Made by a program: the position numbers and the translations under genes. A stretch of DNA of 64,000 bases from Eubacterium sp. (lineage in GTDB: Bacteria; Bacillota; Clostridia; Acetivibrionales; DSM-1351): the NCBI GenBank assembly GCA_029266335.1, contig JAQSXC010000012.1:1-64000 (forward strand). The letters run 5' to 3'. The stretch's first letter is position 1, and each line of letters starts with the position of its first letter. This document shows, piece after piece, positions 8,375 to 17,923 of this stretch. The notes below the pieces were generated by a model. The model worked only from the letters and a program-made list of their open reading frames with translations. It was not told where the DNA came from and searched no databases.

Positions 8375-10230
8375 GTAAAAATGAAAATTCAAAGCATACC
8401 TCCAAAAGAGGACGTGGTCCAATGGGCGGCGGTCCCATGGATATGAAAATGGAAAAGCCAAAAGACTTTAAGGGTACTATGAAAAAGCTTTTAACTTATA
8501 TAAAGCCTTTCATCCCTCAGATAATAATTGTATTTATATTTGCAATCGGAAGTGTAATTGTCGGTATACGGGGTCCCAAAATTCTTGGTGATGCTATCAC
8601 AAAACTATATGAGGGATTGGTCGGCAAAGCTACCGGAGGCTCCATAGATTTTGATTTTATAGGAGCTACATTAATAAAGCTGCTTGTTCTGTACGGAGCC
8701 AGCTCCCTGTTTTCATTCATCGGCGGGTTTATTATGTCGGGGGTAGCTCAAAAAATTTCCTATAACCTCAGAAAAGAAATATCTGAGAAAATTAACCGCT
8801 TGCCTCTGAGATATTTTGATAAGCTGACACACGGAGAGGTATTGTCGAGAGTTACAAACGATGTTGATACAGTCAGCCAGACTTTGAACCAGAGCTTGTT
8901 TCAGATGATAACTTCCTTTACAACACTGATTGGTGTACTTGTAATGATGCTGACCATCAGCTGGCTTATGACACTTGTTGCTGTGATGATTATTCCTATG
9001 TCAATAATCTTTATTGGAATAATTGTCAAACAGTCTCAGAAGTATTTTAAGACTCAGCAGGAATCTCTTGGTCAGGTCAATGGCCATATTGAGGAAATCT
9101 TCAGCGGTCACAATATCATGAAGGCTTTTAACGGTGAGAAAAAGGCTGTTGAAGTGTTTGACGGCATTAACAACACGCTGCATAAATCAGCATGGAAATC
9201 TCAGTTCCTGTCGGGTATGATGTTCCCGATCATGGGCTTCATTGGAAATATAGGGTATGTACTTGTAACAATCCTGGGTGGATGGCTGACAATTAAAGGT
9301 ACTATAAAGGTCGGTGATATTGTTTCCTTTATTCAGTATGTAAGAAATTTTCAACAACCCATCGGGCAGGCAGCACAGGTTGCCAATATACTGCAGTCAA
9401 CAGCTGCAGCTTCTGAGAGAGTTTTTGCCTTTCTTGGAGAAGATGAAGAAACAAAGGATGTGGAAAACCCTGCAAGTACAGCAAATGTAACAGGTGAGGT
9501 TGAATTCAAGAAGGTTCATTTTGGCTACAACCCTGAAAATATCGTAATAAATGATTTTTCAGCCAGAATCAAACCGGGGCAGAGGGTGGCAATAGTCGGT
9601 CCAACCGGAGCCGGAAAAACTACAATTGTCAAACTTCTGATGCGTTTCTACGATCTCAACAGTGGAGATATATTCATTGATGGCATCAACTCAATGGATT
9701 TCAGAAGAAATGATTTGAGAGATATGTTCGGTATGGTGCTCCAGGATACCTGGCTGTTTAACGGAACAATCATGGAAAATATACGTTACGGAAGACTGAA
9801 TGCAACTGATGAAGAAGTCAAGCAGGCAGCCAAAGCAGCTCATGCCCACCACTTTATCAAAACGCAGCCTGACGGATACAATATGGTTCTGAATGAAGAA
9901 GCAAGTAACGTTTCCCAGGGACAGAAGCAGCTGCTGACAATAGCACGTGCTATTTTGTCGGATCCTAAAATTCTGATACTGGATGAAGCAACAAGTTCAG
10001 TTGATACCAGAACAGAAGTCCTTATCCAGAAGGCAATGGACAATCTTATGAAGAACAGAACAAGCTTTATTATAGCGCACAGACTTTCAACCATAAGAGA
10101 TGCTGACCTGATTCTGGTAATGAAGAACGGAGATATTGTTGAACAGGGTACACACATGGAACTGCTGGCAGCTGAAGGCTTCTATGCATCCTTGTACAAC
10201 AGTCAGTTTGAGGAAGCCGAAGCATCTTAA
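8371..10230 (+). CDS. ABC exporter half-transporter, partner subunit
   Basis: A 619-residue membrane-ATPase fusion, partner of the preceding gene. A short basic and glycine-rich N terminus precedes six predicted helices (about 45-335). The ATPase domain has Walker A GPTGAGKTT, Q-loop VLQDTW, a non-canonical signature VSQGQKQLL, Walker B ILILDEATSSVD with an intact glutamate, and switch histidine IIAHRLST. The odd signature here would face the degenerate Walker site of the first subunit, and the intact signature of the first subunit would face this intact Walker site. The pair thus has one working and one degenerate ATP site, as known for BmrCD- or TM287/288-like exporters. It ends the operon. 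Confidence 0.9.
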   Translation: MSKNENSKHTSKRGRGPMGGGPMDMKMEKPKDFKGTMKKLLTYIKPFIPQIIIVFIFAIGSVIVGIRGPKILGDAITKLYEGLVGKATGGSIDFDFIGATLIKLLVLYGASSLFSFIGGFIMSGVAQKISYNLRKEISEKINRLPLRYFDKLTHGEVLSRVTNDVDTVSQTLNQSLFQMITSFTTLIGVLVMMLTISWLMTLVAVMIIPMSIIFIGIIVKQSQKYFKTQQESLGQVNGHIEEIFSGHNIMKAFNGEKKAVEVFDGINNTLHKSAWKSQFLSGMMFPIMGFIGNIGYVLVTILGGWLTIKGTIKVGDIVSFIQYVRNFQQPIGQAAQVANILQSTAAASERVFAFLGEDEETKDVENPASTANVTGEVEFKKVHFGYNPENIVINDFSARIKPGQRVAIVGPTGAGKTTIVKLLMRFYDLNSGDIFIDGINSMDFRRNDLRDMFGMVLQDTWLFNGTIMENIRYGRLNATDEEVKQAAKAAHAHHFIKTQPDGYNMVLNEEASNVSQGQKQLLTIARAILSDPKILILDEATSSVDTRTEVLIQKAMDNLMKNRTSFIIAHRLSTIRDADLILVMKNGDIVEQGTHMELLAAEGFYASLYNSQFEEAEAS

Positions 10231-10275
10231 ATTTTTGTTCACCAGCACAAGAATTTGTTAATTTTTTAAAAAAAA

Positions 10276-10366
10276 TTGCTTTTTAGAATTTATAGGTCTA
10301 CAATAAAATTATAGAATGTAAAAGGCATGGGCGCCAAGTTATACAAGACTTGTGCGCCTTTTTTTC
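10276..10366 (+). ncRNA. Short promoter-hairpin-terminator unit (GGCGCC family, copy 1)
   Basis: A promoter TTGCTT (10276-10281), 17 bp, TACAAT (10299-10304) is followed at once by AAAAGGCATGGGCGCCAAG...CTTGTGCGCC and seven Ts ending at 10365. The predicted transcript is only about 55 nt, a single hairpin ending in an intrinsic terminator. It could be a small RNA, or simply the terminator of the exporter operon with a chance promoter. The same sequence pattern recurs at 11,848-11,895 and, more loosely, at 16,050-16,128, which argues for a defined element. It matches no RNA family I can name. Confidence 0.45.
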
Positions 10367-10496
10367 ATCCGTTTATCGCCTGTTAATCAGAAATGTCGAT
10401 GAAACAAAATTCTCTCTGAATATGGTCAGAATTTGAAAGTGGTGTAAGATGCAGCCCCATAACTGCATTTTATATAAATTAGTTGCCAATTTAACC

Positions 10497-10565
10497 GTGT
10501 TAGGGTGTCAGCATGACACTGGCAAGGCTCCAGCTTAGCGTGAGAAGGTAGGTTGGAGCTTTTTG
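10497..10565 (+). repeat. Structured repeat element, copy A (GTGTTAGGGTG...GAGCTTTTT)
   Basis: Begins GTGTTAGGGTG, forms a GGTGTC/GACAC hairpin, continues GGCAAGGCTC, and ends in a second hairpin (GCTCCAGCTT...AGGTTGGAGC) with five Ts. The same order and sequence recur at 27,155-27,245 after ureD. The second hairpin would work as a terminator on the plus strand. The conserved first half suggests more than a terminator; no known riboswitch consensus was recognised. Confidence 0.55.
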
Positions 10566-10579
10566 CTGTAGCATCCTGA

Positions 10580-11665
10580 TTATTTTGGAAAACTGAAATA
10601 AAAAGAGGCTCCGTTGTTCACTTCACCCGTCATCCAGGCTCTGCCGTTATGACGTTTTAATATCCTCTGGCATATGGACAAGCCTACTCCGGAACCTTCA
10701 AATTCTTTTGAGGAATGGAGGCGCTGAAATACCTGAAAAAGTCTTGACGAGTATTTCATGTCAAAGCCGACGCCATTATCCGATATGCAGAACACGTAAT
10801 CGTTCTGATGCTCGGTGTAATCAATATCAATGATTGCAGCAGGGAGTGGACTTGTATACTTTAATGCGTTTGACAGAATATTTGTCATCAATATCCTGAG
10901 CATTATACCATCCCCGGTAATTTCAGGCAGCCGGGCTAAATTGAGTTTAGCTATTCTTTGGGGTTCTGCAAGCATTAATTCATCAAATACATTTCTAATG
11001 AGCATATGCAGATTGACAGGTTCAAAGTTCATTTCCATCTCGCACATTCTGGAAAATTCCAGCAGATGGTCGATTATACCGGTCAACTCGGCAGATTTCT
11101 TTTGAATGTTCATTATTAAGCTGTTTCCGTCTTCCCCCAGCTTATCGGTGTAATCAAGTGAAAGATAATCAATCAGCTTTCTGACGGACAGCAGAGGAGC
11201 CTTAAGGTCGTGAGCAATGGAATAACAAAAGCTGTCAAGCTCTCTGTTAGCCAAATACAGGGATTCAGTCTGCTCTTTAAGTTTTATATGGGTATTCACC
11301 CTTGCCAGAAGTTCGGTTGTGTTAAAAGGTTTTGTTACGTAATCCTGTGCACCCGATTCAAACCCCTTTCTTATACTGTCTTCGTCATCACTTGAAGTCA
11401 GAAAAATAACAGGAATATTTTTAAAATTTTCGTTGGCCTTTATCAATTTACATAATTCGAAACCATCAATTTCAGGCATAAAAATATCCAGGAGTATCAG
11501 ATCGGGTATTTGTTTTTCAAGCAGCTTTAACGCCGCAGCACCTCTGGTGGCAACCCGTACTTTATAGTTATTGCTCTTTAAAACCAGCATGGCCATTTCT
11601 ATCTGTTCAGGTGTATCGTCAACTATCAGAATTTCGTATTTATCTATTGAAGTGTTACTATTCAT
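10580..11665 (-). CDS. Response-regulator receiver/histidine kinase fusion
   Basis: A 361-residue soluble signalling protein. The receiver domain (about 10-128) has acidic pocket DD16-17, phospho-acceptor D60 in LILLDIFMPEIDG, and lysine in YVTKPF. A short coiled linker leads to a HisKA domain with H152 in SIAHDLKAP, then a HATPase domain with N box NILSNALKY, ISDNGVGF and GSGVGLSICQRIL. There is no membrane segment, so input probably arrives by phosphotransfer to the receiver. It lies tail-to-tail with the exporter operon and divergent from the hybrid kinase gene. The start at 11665 has only a weak GGTGAT site; a TTG codon lies immediately before the ATG. Confidence 0.88.
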   Translation of the reverse strand: MNSNTSIDKYEILIVDDTPEQIEMAMLVLKSNNYKVRVATRGAAALKLLEKQIPDLILLDIFMPEIDGFELCKLIKANENFKNIPVIFLTSSDDEDSIRKGFESGAQDYVTKPFNTTELLARVNTHIKLKEQTESLYLANRELDSFCYSIAHDLKAPLLSVRKLIDYLSLDYTDKLGEDGNSLIMNIQKKSAELTGIIDHLLEFSRMCEMEMNFEPVNLHMLIRNVFDELMLAEPQRIAKLNLARLPEITGDGIMLRILMTNILSNALKYTSPLPAAIIDIDYTEHQNDYVFCISDNGVGFDMKYSSRLFQVFQRLHSSKEFEGSGVGLSICQRILKRHNGRAWMTGEVNNGASFYFSFPK

Positions 11666-11775
11666 CAAATCACCATTTCATAAAGTGTGTCTTTAGTGTT
11701 TTATAAAATAAAACCCTGGAAAACGGGCTTTATTATTTAGCATTCCTAAACATTTTATAATAAGAAAATAAAATA

Positions 11776-11895
11776 GTCGATAAATAGTCTGAAATTGTCG
11801 ATAAAAAATTCTTTGCATTTTTTAATTACTCTTAATATAATTAAAAAAAGGCAAAGGCGCCAGGTCACATTTAAAATGACCTGCTGCGCTTTTTT
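11776..11895 (+). promoter_or_regulatory. Promoter and leader hairpin of the hybrid kinase gene (GGCGCC family, copy 2)
   Basis: TTGCAT (11813-11818), 17 bp, TATAAT (11836-11841). Directly upstream are two direct repeats GTCGATAAAWA (11776-11786 and 11797-11807) 21 bp apart, two helical turns, as for an activator site. Directly downstream is AAAAGGCAAAGGCGCCAGGTCA...TGACCTGCTGCGC with six Ts ending at 11895. It resembles the hairpin at 10,321-10,366. The terminator lies about 115 bp before the kinase start, so the leader could attenuate the gene. Confidence 0.5.
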
Positions 11896-12010
11896 ATTGT
11901 CTGGGAAATTATAAATTTGTAATAAATTTTATGGACTACAAGCATCTAAAATACATCTGTCTTTTATGTTTCGTTATAAACAGCAGGTCTGTTTATTGGA
12001 GGTGATTTTA

Positions 12011-14716
12011 TTGAAATCCCGGATAGCAATTAAGCAAGCAACAATAAATAAACTAATACTTGCAATATTTTTTCTAATAGCTGTTTTACTGATCGGGAGC
12101 ATTGTTTACATGCGTTTCAGTATTCAGGCGGAACAGGCTGCCGAGAGCAGAAGAACAGAATTTAAACAGTTGGGTCTGGATCTGGCGGATGCTTCCGATT
12201 ATCTAACGGATGAGGCCCGCAAATATGCTATTACTACAGATATTGAGCACCTGCGGAAATACTGGGAAGAGATTAACAATACCCAGACTCGTGACAAGGT
12301 AATTCTTAAACTTAGAGAGCTGGATTCTCCGGAACAGGAGCTGGAACTGCTGGCTAAAGCAAAGCAGCACTCGGATGCTCTGGTAGATACCGAAAGACGG
12401 TCAATGCGTCTGGTTCTGGAGGCTTTGAGCATGCCTGAAAAGAATATGGTTGCTGAAGTGGCCTCCTTCCATCTGAGTGACGAGGATAGAAAGCTGAACA
12501 GCCCGGAGAAATTGAATAAGGCCAGAGAGATAATGTTTGATGCCAGGTATGATGCTGATAAGAAAGATATAATGGATCCCATAGCAAAATTCCAGGAAGT
12601 GATGAACGCTCGTTTGGAGAATGAGCTGGCAACAGCGCGGGAGGCCACCTCGACTGCCGCTGTAGTTCAGATGGTATTAGCCCTGGTAATTATTTGTGCT
12701 ATAGCATTATTGATAAGCACACTATTTAAATATGTAACATATCCAATAAACAGTTATACAAAGCTCTTGGGAAGATTCTCCTTTGAGGATGATAATTTCA
12801 GTTTGATACCCGAGGGTACACTGGAGTTGCAGCAGTTGGCAAATACCTTCAATCAGCTGTATTATTCCTTTCATCAGGAACTTCAAAAGAGAATGGAAGC
12901 AGAAAAAACCATGAGAACTGCCAAGGAGGAGGCAGAACTTGCCAATAACGCCAAAAGTGAATTTCTTGCCAGCATGTCCCATGAAATAAGAACACCTTTA
13001 AATACCATAATAGGATATCAGTTTCTTCTAAAAGATACATATCTTGATACAAAGCAGAAGGAATATTGCGATAAGATTGGAATGGTTGCCAACAATCTTT
13101 TAGGGCTTATAAACGGTATACTGGATTTTTCAAAAATTGAAGCGGGTAAAATGATGCTTGAGAATATTGAATTCAATATTGTAAAAGCAGTGGATGATAT
13201 ATATAGCATGGTCAGTATGGAAGCGCAAAAAAAGGGGCTGGATTTCAAACTGAGGGTGAATGAAGAAATCCCCCGTATTGTATATGGGGATGTAACCAGG
13301 CTCAAGCAGGTAATGCTGAATTTATTGTCAAATGCAATTAAATTTACTGATCAGGGTACAATTGACATGCTCCTTGATTTTACTCCAAAGGAAGGAGACA
13401 CCGTCAATATAAGCATTAGCGTGAAAGACACGGGAATCGGCATTTCGAAAGAGCAGCTTGATATCATATTTGATCATTTTACACAGGGGGATGCTTCAAC
13501 CACAAGGAAATACGGCGGTACAGGACTGGGGCTGGCCATTTGCAAAAGAATAGCCGGTTTGATGAATGGAGCATTATCTGTAGAAAGCGAAATGGGAAAG
13601 GGTTCATGTTTCACTTTTGCAGCTGAATTAAAAGCAGTTTCAGATAAAACACCACTTCAGGAGGAAAATGAAAGGAATCTTCTGGACCGGGCATTTATTA
13701 ACAGAAAAATACTTTTGGTGGAAGATAACGAAATAAATCTTCTGATGACAAAAGAAATTCTGGAGGTAATGGGATTCCAAACCCATACTGCCGACAGTGG
13801 AGCCGCAGCTGTAGAGTTGGTCGGAAAGCATACCTTTGATGTAATACTTATGGATATCCGTATGCCGGATATGGATGGATATGAGACCACTAAAGCTATA
13901 AGAACCATGGAAAACGGTATAAGTACTGCCATAATAGCTCTTACTGCTGATGCGGTGGATGGAGTTGCAGAAAAAGCTATTGCATCAGGAATGGACGGCT
14001 ACCTGACCAAACCCTTATATCCCGCCAAATTGTCACAGCTGATAAGAAGTTATGTTTCTCAGGCCGGGAATAATGCCGGCCGGCTTGATTTTAATTACGG
14101 CAGTATTGATACTGAGGACTGTTATAATGAATCAGAGGACTCGGTATTTGAAAGAGGTGTGGCAAAGCTCGGCGGAAACATAAGCAGTTACATGGATATA
14201 CTGGGTAAATTTATTGAGAACCATAAAGCAGATGGAGAAACAGTTCGAAAACTCTTTACAGCTAAGGAGTATGAGGAACTGGGAAATGTAGTCCATAAGC
14301 TCAAGGGAATTGCAGGGAATCTTGGTGCAAACAGCCTGTTTGAGCTGTGTAAAAACCTTGAACGATTAATAAGGAGCAATGTACCGGACGAATATATACA
14401 AAGCTTTATCGACAGAATCCAGAAAAGTCTGTACAAATTCTGTGAAGCCGGTGCAGTTTTTATTCAGAACAACAGGGACAGGTATGGGATAGATTCGGAA
14501 AGGCAGCTTAGCAGCTTCCCTGAGGTTTTTTCCAATCTGCATAATTACATTTCCATAGCTGATTCCGATGCAAAGGATTATTTTATGGAAAACAGTGAAA
14601 TAATTGAAGCAAATATTGAAGAGGCTATGTTCAAGCAACTGAAAAAGTCCATTCTGGAATTTGATTTTGAGCAGGCTGAAGGTTATATGGAATCAATCCG
14701 GGAAATCCGAATATAA
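12011..14716 (+). CDS. Membrane hybrid sensor histidine kinase with receiver and HPt domains
   Basis: A 901-residue kinase from a TTG start at 12011, chosen because TTGGAGGTGAT sits 5 nt upstream; an upstream ATG at 11966 lacks a site. Layout: first membrane helix (about 10-32), extracytoplasmic helical sensor (to about 210), second helix (about 215-237), HAMP-like linker, HisKA with H324 in MSHEIRTPL, HATPase with [16 protein letters not shown] and GGTGLGLAI, a receiver with D615 in [11 protein letters not shown], and a C-terminal HPt with H762 in VVHKLKG. This is a full phosphorelay in one chain. The next gene encodes an AraC-type response regulator and is the likely output partner. The stimulus is unknown. 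Confidence 0.92.
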   Translation: MKSRIAIKQATINKLILAIFFLIAVLLIGSIVYMRFSIQAEQAAESRRTEFKQLGLDLADASDYLTDEARKYAITTDIEHLRKYWEEINNTQTRDKVILKLRELDSPEQELELLAKAKQHSDALVDTERRSMRLVLEALSMPEKNMVAEVASFHLSDEDRKLNSPEKLNKAREIMFDARYDADKKDIMDPIAKFQEVMNARLENELATAREATSTAAVVQMVLALVIICAIALLISTLFKYVTYPINSYTKLLGRFSFEDDNFSLIPEGTLELQQLANTFNQLYYSFHQELQKRMEAEKTMRTAKEEAELANNAKSEFLASMSHEIRTPLNTIIGYQFLLKDTYLDTKQKEYCDKIGMVANNLLGLINGILDFSKIEAGKMMLENIEFNIVKAVDDIYSMVSMEAQKKGLDFKLRVNEEIPRIVYGDVTRLKQVMLNLLSNAIKFTDQGTIDMLLDFTPKEGDTVNISISVKDTGIGISKEQLDIIFDHFTQGDASTTRKYGGTGLGLAICKRIAGLMNGALSVESEMGKGSCFTFAAELKAVSDKTPLQEENERNLLDRAFINRKILLVEDNEINLLMTKEILEVMGFQTHTADSGAAAVELVGKHTFDVILMDIRMPDMDGYETTKAIRTMENGISTAIIALTADAVDGVAEKAIASGMDGYLTKPLYPAKLSQLIRSYVSQAGNNAGRLDFNYGSIDTEDCYNESEDSVFERGVAKLGGNISSYMDILGKFIENHKADGETVRKLFTAKEYEELGNVVHKLKGIAGNLGANSLFELCKNLERLIRSNVPDEYIQSFIDRIQKSLYKFCEAGAVFIQNNRDRYGIDSERQLSSFPEVFSNLHNYISIADSDAKDYFMENSEIIEANIEEAMFKQLKKSILEFDFEQAEGYMESIREIRI

Positions 14717-14750
14717 AAGCCAGGTAAGTTTTTGTTAAGGGAGAAAAGAA

Positions 14751-15860
14751 ATGTACAAAGTATTGATTGTAGATGATGATCTTGCCACATTATATATGCT
14801 GAAAAGATTTAAAAACTGGGCTGAGTACGGGTTTTCCATCGAGGGGGAAGCCTGTGATGGAAAAGAAGCTCTATACAAGCTCCTGCAAATGAATTTCGAT
14901 CTTATAATTACCGATATAAAAATGCCGGGAATGGATGGCATAGAATTTATTCAAGAGCTAAGAAGTAAAAATATTGATACCTGTGTAATATTTCTTAGTA
15001 CACACAGTGATTTCCAGTTTGCAAAGCAAGGTATAAGGTATGGTGTGTTCGAGTACATGACAAAGCCGCTGGAGGAAGAAACCTTAATAGATATTCTGGT
15101 TAGAGCCAGGGCTTATATCCATTCAAAAATCCGGCAGAGTGAAAAGCAGAATGAGACCGAATCTGCTACTGAAGAGGACAGCAGCGTGTATTATCCCAGA
15201 AATCATGAAAGCCGGCTTGTTTCGTATATACTTGGTGCTGACAGCCGGCTGAAGGCAGAAGCAATTGAAGCCTTCAGAGAAATATGCCTTCTGTGTGACA
15301 GGGAGGCAGCAAAGGTACGGGTGCTGTCAAACACCCTGATTTATAATGTTAAAAATAAGATTGATGAGACTTTTCCCTGGCTGGGCAAAATTGAAGGAGG
15401 CACGGCATATGTCAGACTGGGTGACAGCACTGAAATCAGGCAGATGGAGCAGGAGTTCATACAGAAAGTATCGGGCATGCAGGAAAATATACAAAAGTAT
15501 CAGTTGAATCACCCTGACAGCATTATCAGAAGAATATGCCAGTGTGTCATAGATAATATAGAGAATGAAATAAGCCTTGAGCTTATAGCAAATGAAGTAC
15601 ATATCAGCAGGGACTATGTCGGGAAAATTTTTAAACAAAAGGTTTTGTGCAATTTTAATGACTATGTGACCAGGGTTAAAATGGAGCATGCCAAATATCT
15701 TATAATCTCAGGTGATTATAAAAACTATGAGATAAGTGAAAAGCTGGGCTATAAAAAAGCAGACTATTTTTCTTCACTTTTCAAAAGTTATACCGGTGTG
15801 ACTCCGATGGAATACAGAAAGAACAGACTGGATGTGTATGACGCTGAACGATTAGAATAA
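14751..15860 (+). CDS. Response regulator with AraC-type DNA-binding domain
   Basis: A 369-residue YesN-like regulator. The receiver domain (1-120) has DDD8-10, phospho-acceptor D55 in IITDIKMPGMDG, and K in YMTKPL. A variable middle part leads to a C-terminal double helix-turn-helix of the AraC family (about 255-360: ISLELIANEVHISRDYVGKIFKQ and FSSLFKSYTGVTPMEYRK). It starts 34 bp after the hybrid kinase with a GGGAGAAAAG site. It stands between the kinase and the urea transport/urease genes, so it may control them, but that is inferred from position only. Confidence 0.92.
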   Translation: MYKVLIVDDDLATLYMLKRFKNWAEYGFSIEGEACDGKEALYKLLQMNFDLIITDIKMPGMDGIEFIQELRSKNIDTCVIFLSTHSDFQFAKQGIRYGVFEYMTKPLEEETLIDILVRARAYIHSKIRQSEKQNETESATEEDSSVYYPRNHESRLVSYILGADSRLKAEAIEAFREICLLCDREAAKVRVLSNTLIYNVKNKIDETFPWLGKIEGGTAYVRLGDSTEIRQMEQEFIQKVSGMQENIQKYQLNHPDSIIRRICQCVIDNIENEISLELIANEVHISRDYVGKIFKQKVLCNFNDYVTRVKMEHAKYLIISGDYKNYEISEKLGYKKADYFSSLFKSYTGVTPMEYRKNRLDVYDAERLE

Positions 15861-16049
15861 TTGCAAATTATACCGGATGCGGCTTTCTGAATAAAGAAAA
15901 ATATTAAATAATGCAATTTGGAATAAGAAACATTGCAGATTTTAGGGGTGAAATTACTTTTTTATGGTGTTCTGCTATTCTGGATTAAACTGTATTATAA
16001 ATGTGTAAGGAATAATTAATATTGTTCCGGATTAAATTAATAATTATGT

Positions 16050-16128
16050 AGCTAAGGCGCTATGAGAAATGAGATCGGTTGTGCTGCCATTAGGTTTGCA
16101 CCGGATCCATAACTTGTAGCGTTTTTTG
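16050..16128 (+). ncRNA. Structured leader element upstream of urtA (GGCGC family, copy 3)
   Basis: Starts AGCTAAGGCGCTATG and ends CATAACTTGTAGCG followed by six Ts. The outer stem is CGCTA/TAGCG. An inner stem pairs GATCGG-TTGTGC with GCACCGGATC around a CTGCCATTAGGTTT loop. The shape suggests a ligand-binding or protein-binding leader that ends in a terminator, about 310 bp before urtA. It shares the AAGGCGC-start and RGCG-T-run end with the hairpins at 10,321 and 11,848. I do not recognise a known riboswitch class, including the guanidine classes sometimes found with urea genes. Confidence 0.45.
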
Positions 16129-16297
16129 TTTAGTCAGCCGGATGAATATCAAAAGCGCTATTTATTAGAGGTTAAACAAGGCTGCACCTTTTGAAAGTAT
16201 ACGTTTATGGCCATAAGTCGTATGTATTCACGATCTTTAAATAGTACCGGAAGATGCTTGGATATTTTGCCGGAAACTGAAGGTTTCTACAAAATAT

Positions 16298-16346
16298 TGC
16301 ACATGTGCCTGTTTTTCAGGCACTAAAAAATAAATGGCACGTGCAT
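16298..16346 (+). promoter_or_regulatory. Alternative hairpins in the urtA leader
   Basis: GTGCCTG/CAGGCAC (305-311 with 317-323 of the 16 kb coordinate) forms a tight hairpin with a T5 loop. The 5' arm can instead pair as part of TGCACATGTGCC (16298-16309) with GGCACGTGCA (16336-16345). The two pairings exclude each other. The element lies about 95 bp ahead of the urtA start. Confidence 0.4.
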
Positions 16347-16439
16347 AAATTGAAATTAAGCCCATAAAAAATTTCTAATGAAATTTTTGCTTCTGCATTG
16401 GGCAAATTCATTTTGCACGATGCAGGAATGGAGCTTATT

Positions 16440-17717
16440 ATGAAAAAGAAGTGGTTAGCACTAGGTTTAAGTATATCAATAGCGTTATCGGCATTGTTAA
16501 GCGGATGCGGCAGCAGTTCCTCATCAGAAGCAAGTACATCCTCAACCGCTGCAGCAGCTTCGGAAGCAGCCCAGTCATCAACGGCTGAAGCAGCTTCCGG
16601 AGATACAATCAAGGTCGGTATACTGCATTCTCTCAGCGGAACGATGGCAATCAGTGAAGTTTCGGTAAAAGATGCAGAGATGATGGCCATAGAAGAAATA
16701 AATGCAGCAGGCGGTGTACTGGGTAAGAAGATTGAACCCGTAATCGAGGACGGTGCCTCCGACTGGCCAAAGTTTGCCGAAAAAGCCAAGAAGCTATTAC
16801 AAAATGACAAGGTGGCAACTGTATTCGGCTGCTGGACATCAGCAAGCAGAAAAGCAGTACTTCCTGTGTTTGAAGAAAACAACGGACTTTTATGGTATCC
16901 GGTTCAATATGAAGGTATGGAATCCTCACCAAATATTTTTTACTCCGGTGCTGCTCCAAACCAGCAGATAGTTCCGGCAGTTGACTGGCTCCTGGAAAAC
17001 AAGGGCAAGAAATTCTTCCTGCTGGGTTCAGACTATGTATTCCCAAGAACTGCAAACAAGATAATAAAAGCTCAGCTTGCAGCAAAGGGCGGAGAATTGA
17101 TTGCCGAAGAATATACTCCACTGGGTCATACGGATTACAGTACAATTGTAAACAAAATCAAAGCAGCCAAACCTGATGTGGTATTCAACACACTTAACGG
17201 TGACAGCAATGTTGCATTCTTCAAGCAGTTAAAGGATGCGGGAATAACTGCAAAAGACCTGACAACCCTGTCGGTAAGTGTAGCTGAAGAAGAAGTAAGA
17301 GGTATCGGTGCAAATAATATGGCAGGTCATCTTGTTTCCTGGAACTATTACCAAACAACAGATACTCCCGAAAACAAGGCTTTTGTTGAAAAATACAAGG
17401 CAAAATACGGTGCAGACAGAGTAACAGATGATCCTATAGAAGCTGCGTACATAAATGTGTATCTATGGGCTGAAGCAGTAAAGAAAGCCGGATCAACCGA
17501 TGTAGCCAAGGTGAAAGAAGCTGCAAAAGGCCTGGAATTCAAAGCACCTGAAGGAACAGTAAAAATTGAGGGTGAAAACCAGCACATCTGGAAACCTGTA
17601 AGAATCGGAGAAGTTCAAGCAGATGGTCTCATAAAGGAAATCTGGAGTACACCTGAAACCGTTAAACCGGATCCATACCTGAAGTCCTATGATTGGGCAA
17701 AGGGTTTAAGCAATTAA
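16440..17717 (+). CDS. urtA: Urea ABC transporter, substrate-binding lipoprotein
   Basis: A 425-residue extracytoplasmic binding protein. The ATG at 16440 has AATGGAG upstream and opens a lipoprotein signal (MKKKW, hydrophobic core, lipobox LSGC), so the mature protein would be anchored through its cysteine. A low-complexity Ser/Ala/Glu linker follows. The body is a Peripla_BP_5/UrtA-type fold beginning [17 protein letters not shown], with [14 protein letters not shown] and [19 protein letters not shown], segments typical of UrtA and of FmdD-like amide binders. It is followed by two permease and two ATPase genes and then by urease, so urea is the expected ligand. Short-chain amides are an alternative. 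Confidence 0.93.
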   Translation: MKKKWLALGLSISIALSALLSGCGSSSSSEASTSSTAAAASEAAQSSTAEAASGDTIKVGILHSLSGTMAISEVSVKDAEMMAIEEINAAGGVLGKKIEPVIEDGASDWPKFAEKAKKLLQNDKVATVFGCWTSASRKAVLPVFEENNGLLWYPVQYEGMESSPNIFYSGAAPNQQIVPAVDWLLENKGKKFFLLGSDYVFPRTANKIIKAQLAAKGGELIAEEYTPLGHTDYSTIVNKIKAAKPDVVFNTLNGDSNVAFFKQLKDAGITAKDLTTLSVSVAEEEVRGIGANNMAGHLVSWNYYQTTDTPENKAFVEKYKAKYGADRVTDDPIEAAYINVYLWAEAVKKAGSTDVAKVKEAAKGLEFKAPEGTVKIEGENQHIWKPVRIGEVQADGLIKEIWSTPETVKPDPYLKSYDWAKGLSN

Positions 17718-17745
17718 TTTATAAAATAATAGCAAATGCTTTTCA

Positions 17746-17811
17746 GCGTATAGGAATTTATACTCTTGGTATTTTACACTAAAAATACCAGGACGATGAA
17801 TTCCTATACGC
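17746..17811 (+). other. Intercistronic stem-loop between urtA and urtB
   Basis: GCGTATAGGAATT pairs perfectly with AATTCCTATACGC, and an inner TTGGTATTTT/AAAATACCAG forms a second stem. No T-run follows. Such hairpins often stabilise upstream mRNA and would let the binding protein be made in excess over the membrane subunits. Confidence 0.65.
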
Positions 17812-17923
17812 GGGGCTCGCTATATAAATGAGCACTTAAAAAAACTGAGCGGAACAATTTTCTTGCCTGCGGAGGCAACGTCTTTCACAGGTGAAGAATA
17901 TTTTTTAGAAAGGGGCTGTTTTC

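Noticed and set aside
12199-12648. Antisense 149-residue reading frame in the hybrid kinase gene
   Set aside because: It is a codon-bias shadow with no ribosome site or family match; the same holds for other long antisense frames over serA, nadE, cdaA and ureC.
16050-16128. Guanidine or cyclic-di-GMP riboswitch
   Set aside because: The core motifs of the guanidine I-III and cyclic-di-GMP I-II classes are not present.
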